Positions 25,485-33,998 of a stretch of 64,000 nt of DNA are shown here, piece by piece. Position 1 is the stretch's first letter. Each line of letters begins with the position of its first letter. Where the stretch lies: contig NZ_SJXD01000022.1 in NCBI RefSeq assembly GCF_004336745.1, positions 310,001-374,000 of the forward strand. Reading direction: 5' to 3'. The notes under the pieces were generated by a model. The model had not been told where the DNA came from and did not search any database. It worked only from the letters and a program-made list of their open reading frames with translations. The DNA comes from Roseococcus sp. SYP-B2431. Lineage in GTDB: Bacteria > Pseudomonadota > Alphaproteobacteria > Acetobacterales > Acetobacteraceae. Position numbers and translations under genes: made by a program.

Positions 25485-27023
25485 TCAGTTCCAGCCGGGA
25501 TCGGTCCAGGCCGCGTCCGGATCCAGGGGGTAGGTCGGCCGCGGCAGCCGCTTCCAGGCGAAGTTGGTCAGCACCGGACTGGTGAGGCCGGGGCTGTCCA
25601 CCTCGAAGATCCTCTCCTTCGGGAAGAACTCGTCGAAGCCCGCGCGGAAATGCCCGCGCGACTTGACGACGACGGTCCTTGCGGCGGCGATGTCGATACC
25701 GTGCATCTCCAGCGTGCGCGGCTCGTGGCACTGCCGTCGCAGGCTGATGACGACGACGCGCAGGCCGGAACCGTCGAGTTCCAGCAAGGCGGTCGGGCCC
25801 AGGTCGAAGAGCCGGCCCGCCATCGTGCCGCGCCGGCCCTGGCCCTTGCCGTCGGTCAGCTTCAGGATCTTGGCGCCGCTCTCGAAGCGCTTCGAGAACT
25901 CGCTTTCCTCCCGGTTGAAGACCGCGTGGAAATGCGCGCCTTCGCCCAGCCTCTGCGCCTCGGCCGCCAGGGCCGGATCGACGAAGAGGCCGAGCACCAC
26001 GCCCTCGGCCCGGGCCTCGTGCAGCTTCCGCAGCGTATAGGCCGTGCTGCCGCGCCCGCCGCCGCCGGGATTGTCGCCCGCATCGGAAAAGATCACCGGC
26101 GCCACCTCGCCCTTTCCGGCCGCGACGGCCAGTGCCGCCGCCTCGTCCAGGCTGAGCAGGCGCCGGGTGTGGCGCGTGCGCTCGGCCCAGCCGCGCCGGG
26201 CCAGCTTCGCGCAGGCCCGCTTCGCCGCGCCCTCGTCGCCGTCGCGCGCGGTGACGGTGATGGTGATGCCGCATTTGGGCAGGTCGCTGAAGGTGAAGCC
26301 GCCGGTGACGCTGGCGTTCAGGATCGCGGGATCGCTCGCCATGAGCGCCTCCGCATCCTGGACCAGGTCGGCATAGGGACCTTCGGCGGTGAGCAGCGTG
26401 ACGGAGGGCGGCGTCAGGGGCAGCCGGAGAAACGCCTTCGCGGTCCTGAGGCCGCCGAGCAGCTCGCGCAGCGCATCGGCGGCCTCCGCCGCGCGCGCGG
26501 CCATGTCGACATGCGGGTTGGTGCGATAGGCGATGAAGGCATCGCAATTGTCGATCAGCGTCTCGCTGACGTTGCAGTGCAGGTCGTGCGTGACGACGAC
26601 GGGCACGGCCTTCCCCACCACCTGGCGGATCATCGCGAGCATCGTGCCGTCGCTGTCCTCGTCGCCCGTCGCGCTGCTGGCCCCGTGGCTCGCGACATAG
26701 ACGCCGTCCAGCGGCAGCGCGGCCGCGAGGCCCCGGCGCATCTCGTCCAGGAAGGACAGGAACAGCGCCTGCTCGATCGGCCCGCCGGGCGGCGCCGCGG
26801 CGATCAGCACGGGGCAGGGCGTCCAGTCGCCGGTCGCATCCATGCGCCGGTAGAAGCCGCCGATCTCGGCCGGCATGGGCGAGGCCTCGGCGCGCGCGAG
26901 CCGCGTCATCTCCGCGCCGCGCACGGTGCATTGACGCTCGAAATCCTCGAGCCGCGTGACGGGCGCGAAGGCATTGGCCTCCAGATGAAGGCCCAGGACA
27001 GCAATACGCGGCGCTCGATTCAA
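25485..27023 (-). CDS. M81 family metallopeptidase (MlrC-like)
   Basis: Likely zinc-dependent amidohydrolase of the microcystinase-C type; natural substrates of most members are unknown. With the chosen start the product is 512 residues. It has the metal-site segments HLEANAFAPV, SHGASSATG and THDLHCNVSETLI, plus IFSDAGDNPGGGGRGSTAYT and a C-terminal domain with VVVKSRGHFRAGFDE. The TTG at 27023 is preferred since homologs start close to RIAVLGLHLE; an in-frame ATG at 27077 would overlap the divergent argE start in a CATG. Neighbouring argE and AstE-like genes suggest turnover of N-acylated or peptide-like compounds. Confidence 0.85.
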   Translation of the reverse strand: MNRAPRIAVLGLHLEANAFAPVTRLEDFERQCTVRGAEMTRLARAEASPMPAEIGGFYRRMDATGDWTPCPVLIAAAPPGGPIEQALFLSFLDEMRRGLAAALPLDGVYVASHGASSATGDEDSDGTMLAMIRQVVGKAVPVVVTHDLHCNVSETLIDNCDAFIAYRTNPHVDMAARAAEAADALRELLGGLRTAKAFLRLPLTPPSVTLLTAEGPYADLVQDAEALMASDPAILNASVTGGFTFSDLPKCGITITVTARDGDEGAAKRACAKLARRGWAERTRHTRRLLSLDEAAALAVAAGKGEVAPVIFSDAGDNPGGGGRGSTAYTLRKLHEARAEGVVLGLFVDPALAAEAQRLGEGAHFHAVFNREESEFSKRFESGAKILKLTDGKGQGRRGTMAGRLFDLGPTALLELDGSGLRVVVISLRRQCHEPRTLEMHGIDIAAARTVVVKSRGHFRAGFDEFFPKERIFEVDSPGLTSPVLTNFAWKRLPRPTYPLDPDAAWTDPGWN

Positions 27024-27075
27024 GGCGAAGGCCCCCCGGATGGACGCGAGGCGGCGAGTGGATAAGCTTCCCCTC

Positions 27076-28245
27076 ATGTCGTCAATCTCGCGCGCCATCC
27101 CCCTGCGGGCCATCTCACTGCTGGAACGCCTTGTCGCCTTCGACACGACGAGCGCGCGGAGCAATGCGCCGCTCATCGAATTCGTGCGGCAGGAACTCGC
27201 CGCGCAGGGCGTCGAATCGCGCGTGATGATGGAGGGCGAGAAGGCCAACCTGCATGCCATCGTCGGGCCGCGCGTCGCCGGCGGCATCGCCCTTTCGGCC
27301 CATGTGGACTGCGTGCCGGTGGAGGGACAGGCCTGGCTCGGCGATCCCTTCCTGCTGCGGCGCGAGGATGGCCGCCTGATCGGCCGCGGCGCCTGCGACA
27401 TGAAGGGCTTCCTCGCCTGCATCCTCGCCATGCTGCCGGAGATGCTGGCGGCCGACCTCGCGCGCCCCTTCCATCTCTGCCTCACCCATGACGAGGAGAC
27501 GACCTTCCGCGGCGCCGACCGGCTGATGGACGAGCTCGGCCATGAGGGCCCGCCGCCCGCCCTCTGCATCGTGGGCGAGCCGAGCGGCATGGCGCCCATC
27601 GTCGCGCACAAGGGCTATGCGAGCTGGGAGGTCGTCTTCACGGGCCTTTCCGGCCATTCCTCGCGCGCCGACGAGACGGCGAACGCGCTGATGGCGGCCG
27701 CCGAGGCGGTGGCCTGGCTGAAGGCCGAGGCGCGGGGCTTCGCCGCCGAGGGCCGCCGCGTCGAGGGCTTCGTTCCGCCCTACACCACCGTGCATGCCGG
27801 CACTTTCCACTCCGGCAGCGTGCTCAACATCGTGCCTGACCGGGCGGAATTCACCTTCGAGGTCCGCAACGTGCCCGGCGACACGGCGGACGACATCCTC
27901 GCGCGCTTCGTGGCGCATGCGGAATCCGCGATCCTGCCGGAGCTGCGCCGCGTGCACCCGGCCAGCGCGATGACCGTGAAGGCGCGCTCGGTGGCGCCCG
28001 CGCTCGACCTCGACGCCGACCACCCGCTGCTGGCGCTGACGCAGCGGGCGTCGGGCAGCAACTCGCTGGGCTTCGTCAGCTACGGCACGGAGGCGGGCTA
28101 TTACCAGCGCGCCGGCATCCCCGCGATCGTCTGCGGCCCCGGCCATATCGCCCAGGCGCACCAGCCCGAGGAATGGATCGCGGAGTCGCAGATTGAGGCC
28201 TGCTGCGCGTTTCTCGGCCGCCTCATCGAGGACCAGGCCAGATGA
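27076..28245 (+). CDS. argE: Acetylornithine deacetylase ArgE (M20 family)
   Basis: Binuclear zinc amidohydrolase that removes acetyl from N-acetylornithine or related substrates, 389 residues. Metal and catalytic residues are visible in LSAHVDCVPVEG (His, Asp), GRGACDMKGFLA (Asp), HDEETTFRGA (Glu-Glu) and IVGEPSGMAPIVAHKGY (Glu); the last metal histidine is likely in GPGHIAQAHQPEEW. Because ArgJ (30985-32229) already deacetylates by transfer, this ArgE may be catabolic rather than required for arginine synthesis. The ATG at 27076 lies in a CATG shared with a possible start of the divergent M81 gene. It overlaps the next gene by four bases. Confidence 0.88.
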   Translation: MSSISRAIPLRAISLLERLVAFDTTSARSNAPLIEFVRQELAAQGVESRVMMEGEKANLHAIVGPRVAGGIALSAHVDCVPVEGQAWLGDPFLLRREDGRLIGRGACDMKGFLACILAMLPEMLAADLARPFHLCLTHDEETTFRGADRLMDELGHEGPPPALCIVGEPSGMAPIVAHKGYASWEVVFTGLSGHSSRADETANALMAAAEAVAWLKAEARGFAAEGRRVEGFVPPYTTVHAGTFHSGSVLNIVPDRAEFTFEVRNVPGDTADDILARFVAHAESAILPELRRVHPASAMTVKARSVAPALDLDADHPLLALTQRASGSNSLGFVSYGTEAGYYQRAGIPAIVCGPGHIAQAHQPEEWIAESQIEACCAFLGRLIEDQAR

Positions 28246-29204
28246 GGCTCTCGCTCCCTCCCGCGCTGGACGCCCTGCTGCGCGACGCGGGCGCCGCCTC
28301 GCCCACCGTGCGCCTGGTCGCGCCGGACATCCGCCGCTGGCGGGCGGGCAACGTGCTGCCCGGCGTCTGGAGCTTCGACAGCGGCGAGGCCGGGCCGCAT
28401 GTCGGCCTCGTGGCGCTGACCCATGGCAACGAGATCGCCGGCGCCATCGTGCTCGACAGCCTGCTGCGGGAAGCGCTGCGGCCCGCGCGTGGGCGGCTCA
28501 CGCTGGTCTTCGCCAATCTCGACGCCTTCTCGCGCTTCGAGCCGGAGGACCCCACCGCCTCGCGCTTCCTCGAGGAGGATCTGAACCGCCTCTGGGATCC
28601 GGCCGTGCTGGAAGGCCCGCGCCGCTCCAGCGAGCTGCGCCGCGCGCGCGTCCTGCGGCCGGTGCTCGACGCGGCCGATGTGGTGCTGGATCTCCACTCG
28701 ATGCTCTGGCCTTCCGAGCCGCTTTACCTGGCCGGGGCCTCGGCCGAATCCGTCCCGCTTGGAGCGGCGCTCGGCGAGCCGCCGATGGTCGTCGCCGACC
28801 AGGGGCACGAGGCCGGATGGCGGCTGATCGACTACGCGGCCACGCGCGGCCGCCGGAGCCTGATTCTCGAGGGCGGCTGGCACTGGGAGCCCGAGACGGT
28901 CGCCCGCATGGACCAGGCGGCCCGCCGCCTCCTGTCGCTCACCGGCGTGGTGCCGGGCGAGGCCCCGCCGCTGCCGGCGCCGCGGCTGGCGCGGGTGACG
29001 CAGCGCGTGACGGCGCGCAGCCCGGACTTCGCCTTCGTGCAGCCCTGGCGCGGCGGAACGGTGATCCCGCAGGCCGGCACGCTGATCGCGATGGACGGCG
29101 CGGAGGAGGTTCGCACGCCGCATGCGGACTGCCTGCTGGTGATGCCGATGCTGATCCCGCAGCCCGGCCAGACGGCGGTTCGGTTGGCGAGGATCGCGCC
29201 GTAG
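28242..29204 (+). CDS. Succinylglutamate desuccinylase/aspartoacylase family zinc hydrolase
   Basis: M14-like deacylase that would cleave an N-acyl amino acid, 320 residues. Zinc ligands appear in LTHGNEIAGAIV (His, Glu) and VVLDLHSMLWPS (His). The substrate-binding segment EEDLNRLWDP corresponds to the DLNR motif, and LILEGGWHWEPE holds the general-base glutamate candidate. The C-terminal domain (about 230-320) is of the barrel type seen in AstE and aspartoacylase. The start forms an ATGA overlap with argE, so the two deacylases are co-translated. The specific acyl group is unknown. Confidence 0.83.
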   Translation: MRLSLPPALDALLRDAGAASPTVRLVAPDIRRWRAGNVLPGVWSFDSGEAGPHVGLVALTHGNEIAGAIVLDSLLREALRPARGRLTLVFANLDAFSRFEPEDPTASRFLEEDLNRLWDPAVLEGPRRSSELRRARVLRPVLDAADVVLDLHSMLWPSEPLYLAGASAESVPLGAALGEPPMVVADQGHEAGWRLIDYAATRGRRSLILEGGWHWEPETVARMDQAARRLLSLTGVVPGEAPPLPAPRLARVTQRVTARSPDFAFVQPWRGGTVIPQAGTLIAMDGAEEVRTPHADCLLVMPMLIPQPGQTAVRLARIAP

Positions 29205-29208
29205 CGCT

Positions 29209-30006
29209 TCAGGCGGCCGGCTCGCCCTGGATCGGCGTGGCCCCCATCCCCGCGAGCATCGCCGTGATCTCGGCCGTCGCCGCCTCGACATCCGGCAACG
29301 ACACGCCCTTCGAGACCAGCGCCACGCCGCCGCCGGGGAAGCCGGTCACGCCCCCCGGGGCTGCCGCGTTCTGCCGGTAGAAGGGATAGCTGCCGATATC
29401 CAGCGCGGGATAGCGCTTCTGGATCGCCTCCAGCCCCTCCGCGATGTTCCCCTCGAAGACGCCGATCGCATGCACCGCGCGCGAGACCACCGGCACGCCG
29501 CCCTGCAGCGAGGGCGCCAGCGCCTCGAACATCGACTGCATGATCCGCGGCACGCCGGCCATCACATGGACATTGCCCATGCTGAAGCCGGGCGCGGTGG
29601 TCATGGCGCAGCGGATCGGCACCGCGCCCAGCGGCAGCGTCGCCATACGCAGCCGGGCCGCGTTCATCTCGATCGGCGGGTCCCGGCGGGCATAATCCGC
29701 CGCCATGAGCGCGCGCGTCTCCTCGTGCACCGCCCAGGGCACGCCGAAGGCCTTGGCGACGCATTCGCTGGTGATGTCGTCATGCGTCGGCCCGATGCCG
29801 CCCGTGGTGAAGACGTGGTCGAATTTCCGGCGGACCTCGTTCACCGTCGCGACGATGGTCTCCTCGACGTCCGGGATCACCCGGACCTCGCGCATGGGGA
29901 TGCCGAGCTCGCCGAGCCGTGTCGCGAGGAACTGCAGGTTGGCGTCGCGCGTGCGGCCCGAGAGCACCTCGTTGCCGATGATGAGCAGGCAGGCGATGGG
30001 GTTCAT
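29209..30006 (-). CDS. CinA-like molybdopterin-binding (MoCF_biosynth) protein
   Basis: A 265-residue protein with only the N-terminal domain of the competence/damage-inducible protein CinA. The motifs are LLIIGNEVLSGRTRDANLQF and FTTGGIGPTHDDIT (the phosphate-binding segment), then VPRIMQSMFEALAP. The C-terminal nicotinamide-mononucleotide deamidase domain of full-length CinA is absent, which is common in stand-alone alphaproteobacterial versions. Its activity is not established; related domains have nucleotide pyrophosphatase activity. It converges on the AstE-like gene with only a few bases between. Confidence 0.85.
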   Translation of the reverse strand: MNPIACLLIIGNEVLSGRTRDANLQFLATRLGELGIPMREVRVIPDVEETIVATVNEVRRKFDHVFTTGGIGPTHDDITSECVAKAFGVPWAVHEETRALMAADYARRDPPIEMNAARLRMATLPLGAVPIRCAMTTAPGFSMGNVHVMAGVPRIMQSMFEALAPSLQGGVPVVSRAVHAIGVFEGNIAEGLEAIQKRYPALDIGSYPFYRQNAAAPGGVTGFPGGGVALVSKGVSLPDVEAATAEITAMLAGMGATPIQGEPAA

Positions 30007-30053
30007 GGACGTCCTCGTTCCGGCCGGGAATGGAGCCTAGTCCTGGCCGGGCG

Positions 30054-31004
30054 TCACAGGAAGTCGCGCAGGAGCGCGACGAGCGGCACGTCCGCCGGCG
30101 GCATGGGGTAGTCGGCCAACTTCCCGGGCCGGACCCAGGCCAGCGCCTGGCCCTCCGTCGCGACGACGCGCCCCTGCCATTTGCGGCAGATGTAGAGCGG
30201 CATCAGCAGATGGAACTTCTCGTAGGAATGGCTCGCGAAGAAGAGCGGCGACAGGCAGGATTCCTGCGTCTCGATGGAGAGCTCTTCCCGCAGCTCGCGG
30301 ATCAGCGCCGCCTCCGGCGTCTCGCCCTCGTCAAGCTTGCCGCCGGGGAATTCCCAGAGTCCCGCCATCGGCTTTCCCGCCGGCCGCTGCGCCAGGAGGA
30401 TCCGGCCCTCGCTGTCCACCAGCGCGCAGGCGACCACCAGCAGGATCGGCTTGGCCGCGGGCGGCTTCGGCGGCGCGGCCACCCGCCTGAACATGACCAC
30501 CGGCATGTTGCGATTGCGGGAGAGGAACTGCTGCACGCCCGGCCCGTTCTCGACAAAGCCGAGATGCCGCAGCACGGATTGCGAGGCGAGGTTGTCCGTC
30601 AGCGCGCTGGCCTCGACCTCCTTGATGCCGAGGCTCCGCTCCGCCCAGCCGAGCAACGCCGCGCCGGCCTCGCGCGCGAGATGCTGCCCCCAGAACTTCC
30701 GCCCGATCCAGTAGCCGATCTCGGGCAGCGCGTTGCGCTTGAGCGTGAGGCCGATGCAGCCGACCAGCGCGCCCTCGCGCGTGATGGCGAGGTGATAGGC
30801 ATCGCCCGAATCGATCTGCTCGCCGGCCGAGGCAATCCAGTCCAGGGCCAACTGCTCGCGATAGGGAAACGGCACGCGCGCCAGATTGCCGGCGACGGAA
30901 TAGTCGTTCACCAGCCGCGTGACATCGGCCGCATCCCCGGGCACCAGCCGGCGCAGCACCAGCCGCGCCGTGACGATGGGAAGTTCAGCTGCGGTAGGAT
31001 CCAT
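30054..31004 (-). CDS. Fusion of GNAT N-acetyltransferase and MutT-type NUDIX hydrolase
   Basis: A 316-residue bifunctional protein. Residues about 8-165 are a RimJ/RimL-type acetyltransferase ([20 protein letters not shown], then [19 protein letters not shown] and [17 protein letters not shown]). Residues about 180-316 are a NUDIX hydrolase ([49 protein letters not shown]), resembling 8-oxo-dGTP diphosphatase. The frame is continuous through the linker [12 protein letters not shown]. The start at 31004 overlaps the argJ 3' end by 20 bases; an ATG at 31022 is possible. In many alphaproteobacteria these are two adjacent genes downstream of argJ; here they are joined. Confidence 0.85.
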   Translation of the reverse strand: MDPTAAELPIVTARLVLRRLVPGDAADVTRLVNDYSVAGNLARVPFPYREQLALDWIASAGEQIDSGDAYHLAITREGALVGCIGLTLKRNALPEIGYWIGRKFWGQHLAREAGAALLGWAERSLGIKEVEASALTDNLASQSVLRHLGFVENGPGVQQFLSRNRNMPVVMFRRVAAPPKPPAAKPILLVVACALVDSEGRILLAQRPAGKPMAGLWEFPGGKLDEGETPEAALIRELREELSIETQESCLSPLFFASHSYEKFHLLMPLYICRKWQGRVVATEGQALAWVRPGKLADYPMPPADVPLVALLRDFL

Positions 31005-32229
31005 TGATGTCGATGTAGCCATGCGTGAGGTCGCAGGTCCAGACGCGCGCCTTGCCGCGGCCGAGCCCGATATCGACCGTGATCTGAATGTCACGCCCCT
31101 TCATGTGCGCGACGACCGGCGCCTCGTCATAGCCCGGGATCACGCCGCCCTCGCGCGCCATCCAGGTGCCGCCGACCGCCACGGAAAGCTTGTCGCGATC
31201 GGCCGGCTCGCCCGCCTTGCCCACGGCCATGACGATGCGGCCCCAATTGGCGTCTTCGCCGGCGATCGCGGTCTTCACCAGCGGGGAGTTGGCGATGGCC
31301 ATGGCGATGCGGTGCGCCGACTTCGCGCTGACCGCGCCCGTCACGTCGATGGTGACGAGCTTCTGGGCGCCCTCGCCGTCCCGGGCCACCATCAGCGCCA
31401 GCTCGTGGAGAACCTCGTCCAGCGCGCGGGCGAAGTCCTTCAGCAGGGTGGGGGCGGGATCGTTCGGTACGCGCGGATGCTTCGCCTGGCCGGTGGCGAA
31501 GAGCAGCACCGTGTCCGAGGTGGAGGTGTCGCTGTCCACCGTGACGCAGTTGAAGCTCTTCGCAGACCCCTTGGACAGCAGCTTCTGCAGCACGGCCGCC
31601 GGGATCTTCGCATCCGTCGCGATGAAGGAAAGCATCGTCGCCATGTCGGGCGCGATCATGCCGCTGCCCTTGGCGATGCCGCAGATCGTCACCGTCGCCT
31701 CGCCGATCCTGGCCGTGCGGGTGGCGCCCTTGGGGAAGGTGTCCGTGGTCATGATGGCCTTGGCCGCGCCCTGCCAGGCATCCGCCTCCAGCCGGTCCAC
31801 CGCGCCCGGCAGGGCGGCCAGCAGCACGTCCGTCGGCAGGCGCTCGCCGATCACGCCGGTCGAGGCGATGAAGACCTCCTTCGGCTTGCAGCCGACCAGC
31901 CTCGCCGTCTCGGCCGCCGTGCGCTCGCAGGTCTCCCGCCCGGCGCGGCCGGTGAAGACGTTACTGTTGCCGGCATTCACCACCAGCGCCCGCGCCTTGC
32001 CGCCCTTGAGCGACGCTCGGCACCAGTCGACCGGGGCGCCGGGGCACTTGTTCATGGTGAACACCCCCGCGACCGTGGTCCCGGCAGCGAAGCGGAAGAC
32101 GGTCATGTCCTCGCGCGACTTGTAGCGGATGCCGGCGGCCACGCTCGCGCATTCGGCGCCGGCGATCGGCGGCATCTCCGGCAGCGGGAGCGCCAGGGGC
32201 GAGACACTCGGGGATACGGCGGTCGTCAT
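30985..32229 (-). CDS. argJ: Bifunctional glutamate N-acetyltransferase / amino-acid acetyltransferase ArgJ
   Basis: Transfers acetyl from N-acetylornithine to glutamate, closing the arginine acetyl cycle, and may also make acetylglutamate from acetyl-CoA. The 414-residue precursor carries the self-cleavage site in [15 protein letters not shown], where the threonine after MA becomes the nucleophile, and [21 protein letters not shown]-like [12 protein letters not shown] and VDSDTSTSD segments. The C-terminus DINGSYRS is usual. It is followed by the GNAT-MutT fusion and preceded at 13 bases by an FMN reductase gene, in a secA-linked string conserved in alphaproteobacteria. Confidence 0.95.
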   Translation of the reverse strand: MTTAVSPSVSPLALPLPEMPPIAGAECASVAAGIRYKSREDMTVFRFAAGTTVAGVFTMNKCPGAPVDWCRASLKGGKARALVVNAGNSNVFTGRAGRETCERTAAETARLVGCKPKEVFIASTGVIGERLPTDVLLAALPGAVDRLEADAWQGAAKAIMTTDTFPKGATRTARIGEATVTICGIAKGSGMIAPDMATMLSFIATDAKIPAAVLQKLLSKGSAKSFNCVTVDSDTSTSDTVLLFATGQAKHPRVPNDPAPTLLKDFARALDEVLHELALMVARDGEGAQKLVTIDVTGAVSAKSAHRIAMAIANSPLVKTAIAGEDANWGRIVMAVGKAGEPADRDKLSVAVGGTWMAREGGVIPGYDEAPVVAHMKGRDIQITVDIGLGRGKARVWTCDLTHGYIDINGSYRS

Positions 32230-32242
32230 GGTCAGGTCTCTC

Positions 32243-32797
32243 TCAGCCCTTCAGCTTGTCGATCCAGGCGCCGAAGGCAGTCATCAGCTTGGCCACCGCC
32301 TCATGCGTCGGCTTGTCGGTGAGCTGCCCCCCGGCGTCGAACTTGTCCTGCGCGCGCATCACATAGACCTCGGGCGAGGGCATGGTCAGCGCCCCACAGG
32401 CCTGCAGCGACTGGCGGAGCTGGAGCTGGGCGCGCGCGGTCCCCATCATGCTCAGCGAGGCGCCCATGATCGCGACCGGCCGGCCCAGGAAGGGCGTCCT
32501 CGGCTCGCCATGGCTGCGCGACAGCCAGTCGAAGGCATTCTTCAGCGGGCCGGGAATGCCGTAATTGTATTCGGGGCAGCCGAAGAGGATCCCGTCCGCC
32601 GCCTTGCCCTTGAGCCGCAGCTCGGCCACGGCCTCGGGCATGCCTTCCTTCTCGAGGTCCTCGCTGAAGAGGGGCACGCCCTCGATGCCGACGACCTCCA
32701 CCTCCATGCCGGCAGGCGCCAGCCCGGCGGCGGCCCGAAGCAAGGAGCGGTTGTAGCTTCCCTTCCGCAGGCTGCCGCAGATCGCGAGAACCCTCAT
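32243..32797 (-). CDS. NADPH-dependent FMN reductase / quinone reductase
   Basis: Flavodoxin-fold oxidoreductase, 184 residues, likely reducing FMN or quinones with NAD(P)H in the cytoplasm. The FMN phosphate loop is [15 protein letters not shown] near residue 8, and the family signature [20 protein letters not shown] is complete near residue 72. The start overlaps the stop of the parvulin gene by four bases and the gene lies 13 bases before argJ, so it is inside the operon. Its metabolic link to its neighbours is unclear. Confidence 0.88.
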   Translation of the reverse strand: MRVLAICGSLRKGSYNRSLLRAAAGLAPAGMEVEVVGIEGVPLFSEDLEKEGMPEAVAELRLKGKAADGILFGCPEYNYGIPGPLKNAFDWLSRSHGEPRTPFLGRPVAIMGASLSMMGTARAQLQLRQSLQACGALTMPSPEVYVMRAQDKFDAGGQLTDKPTHEAVAKLMTAFGAWIDKLKG

Positions 32798-33804
32798 CTC
32801 CGGGGCTGCGTCCGTCCCGGCGAGGCAGGCGCCGGCGGCTCCGCCTGGACGGCGGGGGCCGGCGCCGCGGCGGGAGCCGGAGCGTCGACCCGCTCGATCC
32901 GGGCACCGGTCCGGATGCGCTGGACGGCGGCCTGGACCTCCTCCTCGATCATGGTCTGGCGCAGCGTGTCCTTGCTGTCCTCGAAGCTCGGGCCGCGCGA
33001 GGACCGGCGCTCCTCCACCTTGATCACATGCCAGCCGAACTGGCTGCGCACCGGATTGGTGCTGACCTGGCCGGGCTGCATCGCGAAGGCGGCGGTGGCG
33101 AATTCGGGCACCATGTCTCTCCGGCGGAAGAAGCCGAGGTCGCCGCCGTTGCGGGCGGCGGGGTCGGTCGAGCGGCGGCGGGCCACCTCCTCGAAGCTCG
33201 CGCCGCGCTGGATCTCGGCGAGGATCGCGCGGGCGTCGGCCTCGTTCGGCACCAGGATGTGGCGGGCGCGCACCTCTTCCTCGGCGGGGCGGCCGGCGGC
33301 GTCGCGCTCATAGCGGGCGCGAAGGGTTTCGTCGGTCACCCGGGGCAGCACCTCGCGGCGGAGGAGCGTGTCGCGGAGCTCGGCATTCTCGGCGAGCTGG
33401 AGGCGGCGGCGGACCTCCGGATCCTGGTCGAGCTGCGCGGCCCGCGCCGCCTGGACCATGGCCCGGTCGGTGATGGCCCGGTCCACCAGCTGCTCGAAGA
33501 CCTGCGGCGGCAGCATGGAGCGCAGCAGGTGCGGCGGGACCGAGCGCAGCTCGGGCGGCATGGCCTCGGAGGCGGAGGCGATCACCTCGTCGAGGCGGAT
33601 CTCGTCGCCATTCACCCGGGCGAGGACCGGATTGGCGTCCTCCGGCGCGGGCGCCGCCGCCGCGGCGGCGGCGGGGGGCGCCGCCGGCGACGGGGCCACC
33701 GGGGCGGGGGCCACGGTCTGCGCGCCCAGGCGGGCGCCCAGGGGGGCACCCACGCCGAAAGCGACGGTCGCGAGCAGCAGGGCAGCGAGAGGGGTGCGGA
33801 TCAT
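32794..33804 (-). CDS. Periplasmic peptidyl-prolyl cis-trans isomerase, parvulin (PpiC) type
   Basis: Folding helper for exported proteins, 336 residues. A signal peptide ([20 protein letters not shown]) is followed by an alanine/proline-rich linker (about 35-60), an N-terminal SurA-like helical region and a rotamase domain ([20 protein letters not shown], then [20 protein letters not shown] and [13 protein letters not shown]). The C-terminus is proline-rich ([19 protein letters not shown]). Its location divergent from secA is the known alphaproteobacterial arrangement and suits a role right after translocation. Confidence 0.9.
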   Translation of the reverse strand: MIRTPLAALLLATVAFGVGAPLGARLGAQTVAPAPVAPSPAAPPAAAAAAAPAPEDANPVLARVNGDEIRLDEVIASASEAMPPELRSVPPHLLRSMLPPQVFEQLVDRAITDRAMVQAARAAQLDQDPEVRRRLQLAENAELRDTLLRREVLPRVTDETLRARYERDAAGRPAEEEVRARHILVPNEADARAILAEIQRGASFEEVARRRSTDPAARNGGDLGFFRRRDMVPEFATAAFAMQPGQVSTNPVRSQFGWHVIKVEERRSSRGPSFEDSKDTLRQTMIEEEVQAAVQRIRTGARIERVDAPAPAAAPAPAVQAEPPAPASPGRTQPRR

Positions 33805-33998
33805 GGTTCGGGGTCCATTCGTTGGGCGGACAATGGCGGATGCCCATGCGCCTCACAACCCGCTGCCGGGTAAGGGGTTACAGGCGACGGCTCCCTGACC
33901 CGCTTCGTGACACGTTGACCGGGGGGCATGCCGCGCCTACCTGTGATCCGCCCCTATCCGCGCGCCCCGCGTGCGGCGCCCGGAGAGTCCCTAAACCC

